64,000 nt of DNA from Photobacterium swingsii. GTDB taxonomy: Bacteria > Pseudomonadota > Gammaproteobacteria > Enterobacterales > Vibrionaceae. This document shows, piece after piece, positions 61,377 through 64,000 of this stretch. A program made the translations under genes and the position numbers. Below the pieces are notes generated by a model, which did no database searches, was not told where the DNA came from, and worked only from the letters and a program-made list of their open reading frames with translations. The first letter of the stretch is position 1; each line of letters starts with the position of its first letter. The stretch lies in assembly GCF_024346715.1 (NCBI RefSeq), contig NZ_AP024852.1, forward strand, positions 3,224,001 through 3,288,000, given 5' to 3'.

Positions 61377-62005
61377 AGCTGTTGGAGACGTAAATAATTT
61401 AGCTGCAACCATTGTAGCGCAATGATAGAAGCCGCATTTTCTATTTTACCAGATTCTACCCATTGGTAGGCTTGTTCGCGCGACACCACATGAACACGAA
61501 TATCTTCGCCTTCTTCGGGTAAACCATGAATGCCCGAGGCAAGCTTGCTTTCAACACGACCAACAAACACGTCGAGGGTTTCAGAACAACCGCCTGAACT
61601 GGCAAGGTAACGGGTGATTTTCTCCACCTCATTGACCTCTATCCCAGCTTCTTCGTGAGCTTCGCGACGAGCAACCTCTTCTGACACTTCATTTTCTTCA
61701 ATCATGCCCGCAACCATTTCAAGCTGCCAAGGTTCACAATCCGCCGCTAATGCACCGATTCGAAATTGCTCCACCAGCACAACTTGATCGTGAAACGGGT
61801 CGTAGGGTAACAACACCGCAGCATGACCGCGTTCAAACATTTCACGATTGAGCTCATCACTCCAACCGCCAGAAAAGAGTTTATGCTTGAAGGTGTAAGA
61901 CACCATTTTGAAGAAGCCCTGATACAGCGGCTTTGTTGACAAAATTTCGACATCATCCTTGGTATACACTACCTGCGCTGACACTGTGGTGGAATCTTTG
62001 CTCAT
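61361..62005 (-). CDS. nudF: ADP-ribose pyrophosphatase NudF
   Basis: 214 residues from ATG 62005 (MSKDSTTVSAQ) with AAGGAGAA; a frame to 62056 has no ribosome site. Nudix box GMIEENEVSEEVARREAHEE-AGIEV near 102-126, with preceding EMVAG. Hydrolyses ADP-ribose and related sugar nucleotides. Heads the minus-strand block nudF-yqiB-cpdA-yqiA-parE-parC-plsC and is divergent from tolC. Confidence 0.94.
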   Translation of the reverse strand: MSKDSTTVSAQVVYTKDDVEILSTKPLYQGFFKMVSYTFKHKLFSGGWSDELNREMFERGHAAVLLPYDPFHDQVVLVEQFRIGALAADCEPWQLEMVAGMIEENEVSEEVARREAHEEAGIEVNEVEKITRYLASSGGCSETLDVFVGRVESKLASGIHGLPEEGEDIRVHVVSREQAYQWVESGKIENAASIIALQWLQLNYLRLQQLWCKD

Positions 62006-62292
62006 GTTTGTGTTCTCCTTTAGCACTATTTTTCCACTCAAGTTGAATATCAGCAATGATTTTATTCAACATTTTTGATAATTATTGTGATTTTATTTAA
62101 GTCGTATAATTTTTTATATCGCTTACAATCTTATACAGTAATATCAATGATGTGATTCAAGTTTACGAACCAAGGTTTCACACTTAATAACAATTATAAG
62201 TAAAATAGCGAATTGATCAGTTTACTGTCAGCATTCTTTCGTTACACTGATCGCTTGCACTATTTTGACTGTCAGGACCAGGAAAGGCATCC

Positions 62293-63594
62293 ATGAAAAA
62301 ATTGCTCCCACTCTTTATGAGCGTAGCCCTAGGTAGCATCAGCCACTCTGTATTGGCCGATGACCTTGCCGAAATTTATCAACAAGCGAAACAAAATGAT
62401 CCGCAACTATTAAGAGCGGCTGCGGACAAAGATGCGTCATTTGAAGCAATCAATTCATCGCGTAGTACTTTGCTGCCACAGATCAATCTGAATGCTGGCT
62501 ACAATGCCACTGAACTAGCAGATAATAATGCATCAAACGACAACGGCTTTAATGCTGGTATGACCCTTAGCCAATCTATCTACAATCGTGCTAGCTGGGT
62601 AAACCTAGACATTGCTGAGAAAAAAGCGCGCCAAAGCGATGCTTCTTTTGCTGCAACGCAGCAAGGTTTGATCTTGCGTGTAAGCCAAGCGTACTTTGAT
62701 GTACTTAAAGCGATGGACGACCTAGAGTTTGTTCGTGCTGAAAAAGCGGCAGTTGGTCGTCAACTAGAACAAACCAAACAACGTTTTGAAGTGGGTCTAT
62801 CTGCGATCACTGACGTACATGATGCGCAAGCTCAGTACGATAGCGTATTAGCTGATGAAATCTTGAAAGAAAACGCGTTAACCAACAGCTATGAAGGTTT
62901 ACGTGAGATCACAGGTCAAGAGCACACAGATCTCAACATTTTGGATACCGCTCGCTTCTCAGCTAGCCGTCCACAATCTAAAGTGCTGCAATTGATCCAA
63001 GACGCAGAGAAAGAAAACCTGTCACTACTTACAGCACGTATCTCGCAAGATATCGCACGTGATAGCATTGCTTTAGCTGAATCTGGCCACCTACCAACAC
63101 TAGGATTTAACGCTGGTTACAACTACAACGAACTTGACCCATCATCGTCTGATAACGGTAAATTAACGGCGGGTATTCGCCTTGATCTGCCTGTGTACAG
63201 CGGTGGTAAAACAAGCTCTGAAGTAAAACAAGCACAATTCTCGTACGTATCAGCAAGTGAGCAACTGGAAGGTTCTTACCGCAGCGTTGTTAAAGATGTT
63301 CGCGCATTCTACAACAACATCAATGCCTCTATTGGTGCACTTCGTGCTTACCAACAATCTGTCATTTCAGCGCAATCTGCATTGGAAGCCACAGAAGCAG
63401 GCTTTGAAGTAGGTACACGTACTATCGTTGATGTACTTGATTCAACACGTCGTCTATACGATGCAAACCGTCAACTGGCGAACGCACGTTATGACTACAT
63501 CCTAAGCCAACTTCAGCTAAAACAAGCTGTTGGTTCGCTTAACGAACAAGACGTGACAGATATCAATGCTGGCTTGATCAAAGCGAAAAAATAA
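62293..63594 (+). CDS. tolC: Outer membrane channel TolC
   Basis: 433 residues. Signal peptide 1-22 (cut after HSVLA). Two repeats of the outer membrane efflux protein domain (about 25-210 and 235-420) with long coiled-coil helices; conserved RFEVGLSAITDVHDAQAQYD and FEVGTRTIVDVLD at the repeat hinges. Trimeric exit duct for RND pumps and type I secretion. Shorter at the C-terminus than E. coli TolC (493), as usual in Vibrionaceae. Ribosome site CAGGAAAGG. Confidence 0.95.
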   Translation: MKKLLPLFMSVALGSISHSVLADDLAEIYQQAKQNDPQLLRAAADKDASFEAINSSRSTLLPQINLNAGYNATELADNNASNDNGFNAGMTLSQSIYNRASWVNLDIAEKKARQSDASFAATQQGLILRVSQAYFDVLKAMDDLEFVRAEKAAVGRQLEQTKQRFEVGLSAITDVHDAQAQYDSVLADEILKENALTNSYEGLREITGQEHTDLNILDTARFSASRPQSKVLQLIQDAEKENLSLLTARISQDIARDSIALAESGHLPTLGFNAGYNYNELDPSSSDNGKLTAGIRLDLPVYSGGKTSSEVKQAQFSYVSASEQLEGSYRSVVKDVRAFYNNINASIGALRAYQQSVISAQSALEATEAGFEVGTRTIVDVLDSTRRLYDANRQLANARYDYILSQLQLKQAVGSLNEQDVTDINAGLIKAKK

Positions 63595-63642
63595 CTCTGT
63601 GCTCATCGCTGCCATGTTTCGTCAGCGACTACCAGATACAAA

Positions 63643-63666
63643 AAAAGCGCCCATCGGCGCTTTTTT
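63643..63666. terminator. Bidirectional terminator between tolC and hldE
   Basis: AAAAGCGCC/GGCGCTTTT stem with loop CATC and six T; flanked by A run as well. Confidence 0.88.
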
Positions 63667-63705
63667 ATTACCCGCTAATTAGCCTATCGTAAGGCCTATC
63701 TACGA

Positions 63706-64000
63706 TTAGCCACGACCACCACGGATCGCTTCAATGATTTCAGTGGTAGAACAGCCATCTTCAAAGTTCAGCACCAATACTTGACCACCAGCGGCAATCA
63801 CTTCTTGGCCACCTGCAATTTCTTCAGGTTTGTAATCGCCACCTTTCACCAACAGTGTTGGTAGGATTTCACTGATCAGACGTTGCGGCGTTTCTTCGGT
63901 AAAAGGAACCACCCAATCAACCGCACCTAACCCCGCCAGTACCGCCATACGACGATCTTCAGGGTTCACTGGGCGACCAGGACCTTTCAGCGCTTGTACC
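63706..64000 (-). CDS. hldE: HldE C-terminus (partial), heptose-1-phosphate adenylyltransferase domain
   Basis: 98 codons to the window edge; the gene begins beyond 64000. The fragment is the end of the nucleotidyltransferase half of the bifunctional heptose-7-P kinase/heptose-1-P adenylyltransferase: [43 protein letters not shown] and [14 protein letters not shown]. Makes ADP-heptose for the LPS core. Convergent with tolC. Confidence 0.93.
   Translation of the reverse strand, partial: VQALKGPGRPVNPEDRRMAVLAGLGAVDWVVPFTEETPQRLISEILPTLLVKGGDYKPEEIAGGQEVIAAGGQVLVLNFEDGCSTTEIIEAIRGGRG

Overview
The window looks like a chromosomal segment of a marine gammaproteobacterium of the family Vibrionaceae, most likely Photobacterium. 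Grounds: the complete chitin-disaccharide cluster in the Vibrio gene order (chiS, chitooligosaccharide ABC transporter, GH9, glucosamine kinase, GH20, GH94, sugar phosphomutase); an rRNA operon with a Glu-Lys-Val-Ala tRNA spacer; and typical Vibrionaceae blocks (lptFG/pepA/holC/valS, nudF to parC, tolC/hldE). The genus is an inference; the family is well supported.

Layout. 1-15.6 kb: the C-terminus of the chitin sensor/activator ChiS, then a long (+) operon for uptake and phosphorolytic breakdown of (GlcNAc)2. 15.8-16.4 kb: an MliC-type lipoprotein and a 39-residue membrane protein. 16.7-22.8 kb: an rRNA operon on the minus strand (16S-tRNA Glu/Lys/Val/Ala-23S-5S-tRNA Asp) followed by a decayed second tRNA-Asp with its own terminator. 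22.9-24.9 kb: a chemoreceptor and tRNA-Leu(CAA). 25.1-30.5 kb: a second, PTS-based chitobiose/beta-diglycoside operon (chbB-C-A-F-G plus a LacI-type regulator) with a perfect palindromic operator candidate. 30.9-38.7 kb: RDD protein, LptG/LptF, PepA, HolC, ValS. 38.9-42.2 kb: a duplicated-domain DUF2061 protein, an M48 protease, a MarR-GNAT fusion and RraB. 42.3-49.1 kb: an arginine deiminase (ADI) region: an arcA-like micro-gene, permease, arcA, arcC and ornithine carbamoyltransferase. 49.2-51 kb: pyrBI with leader-peptide attenuator. 51.2-53.5 kb: trypsin-like protein, a second-type ArgR and RidA. 53.5-64 kb: idi, plsC, parC, parE, yqiA, cpdA, a DUF1249 gene, nudF, tolC and the 3' end of hldE.

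How it works together. The two chitin-sugar routes are complementary: the ABC/phosphorylase route handles intact (GlcNAc)2, saving ATP by phosphorolysis, and the PTS route imports and deacetylates phosphorylated disaccharide. The ADI cluster converts arginine to ornithine, CO2, ammonia and ATP, and sits next to pyrBI, which also uses carbamoyl phosphate; an ArgR paralogue with an altered effector-site residue and FNR-type sites suggest control by arginine and oxygen.

Most interesting points: (1) a 72-codon gene upstream of the ADI permease whose leader and first codons copy those of arcA; (2) a different stem-loop just ahead of the Shine-Dalgarno of each ADI gene; (3) a decayed tRNA-Asp/terminator unit behind the rRNA operon; (4) a PurR-like box on the pyrBI promoter plus a leader with two overlapping open frames; (5) several perfect palindromes at promoters (chb operon, MarR-GNAT, pepA). 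I saw no CRISPR array, intact insertion sequence, prophage or toxin system.
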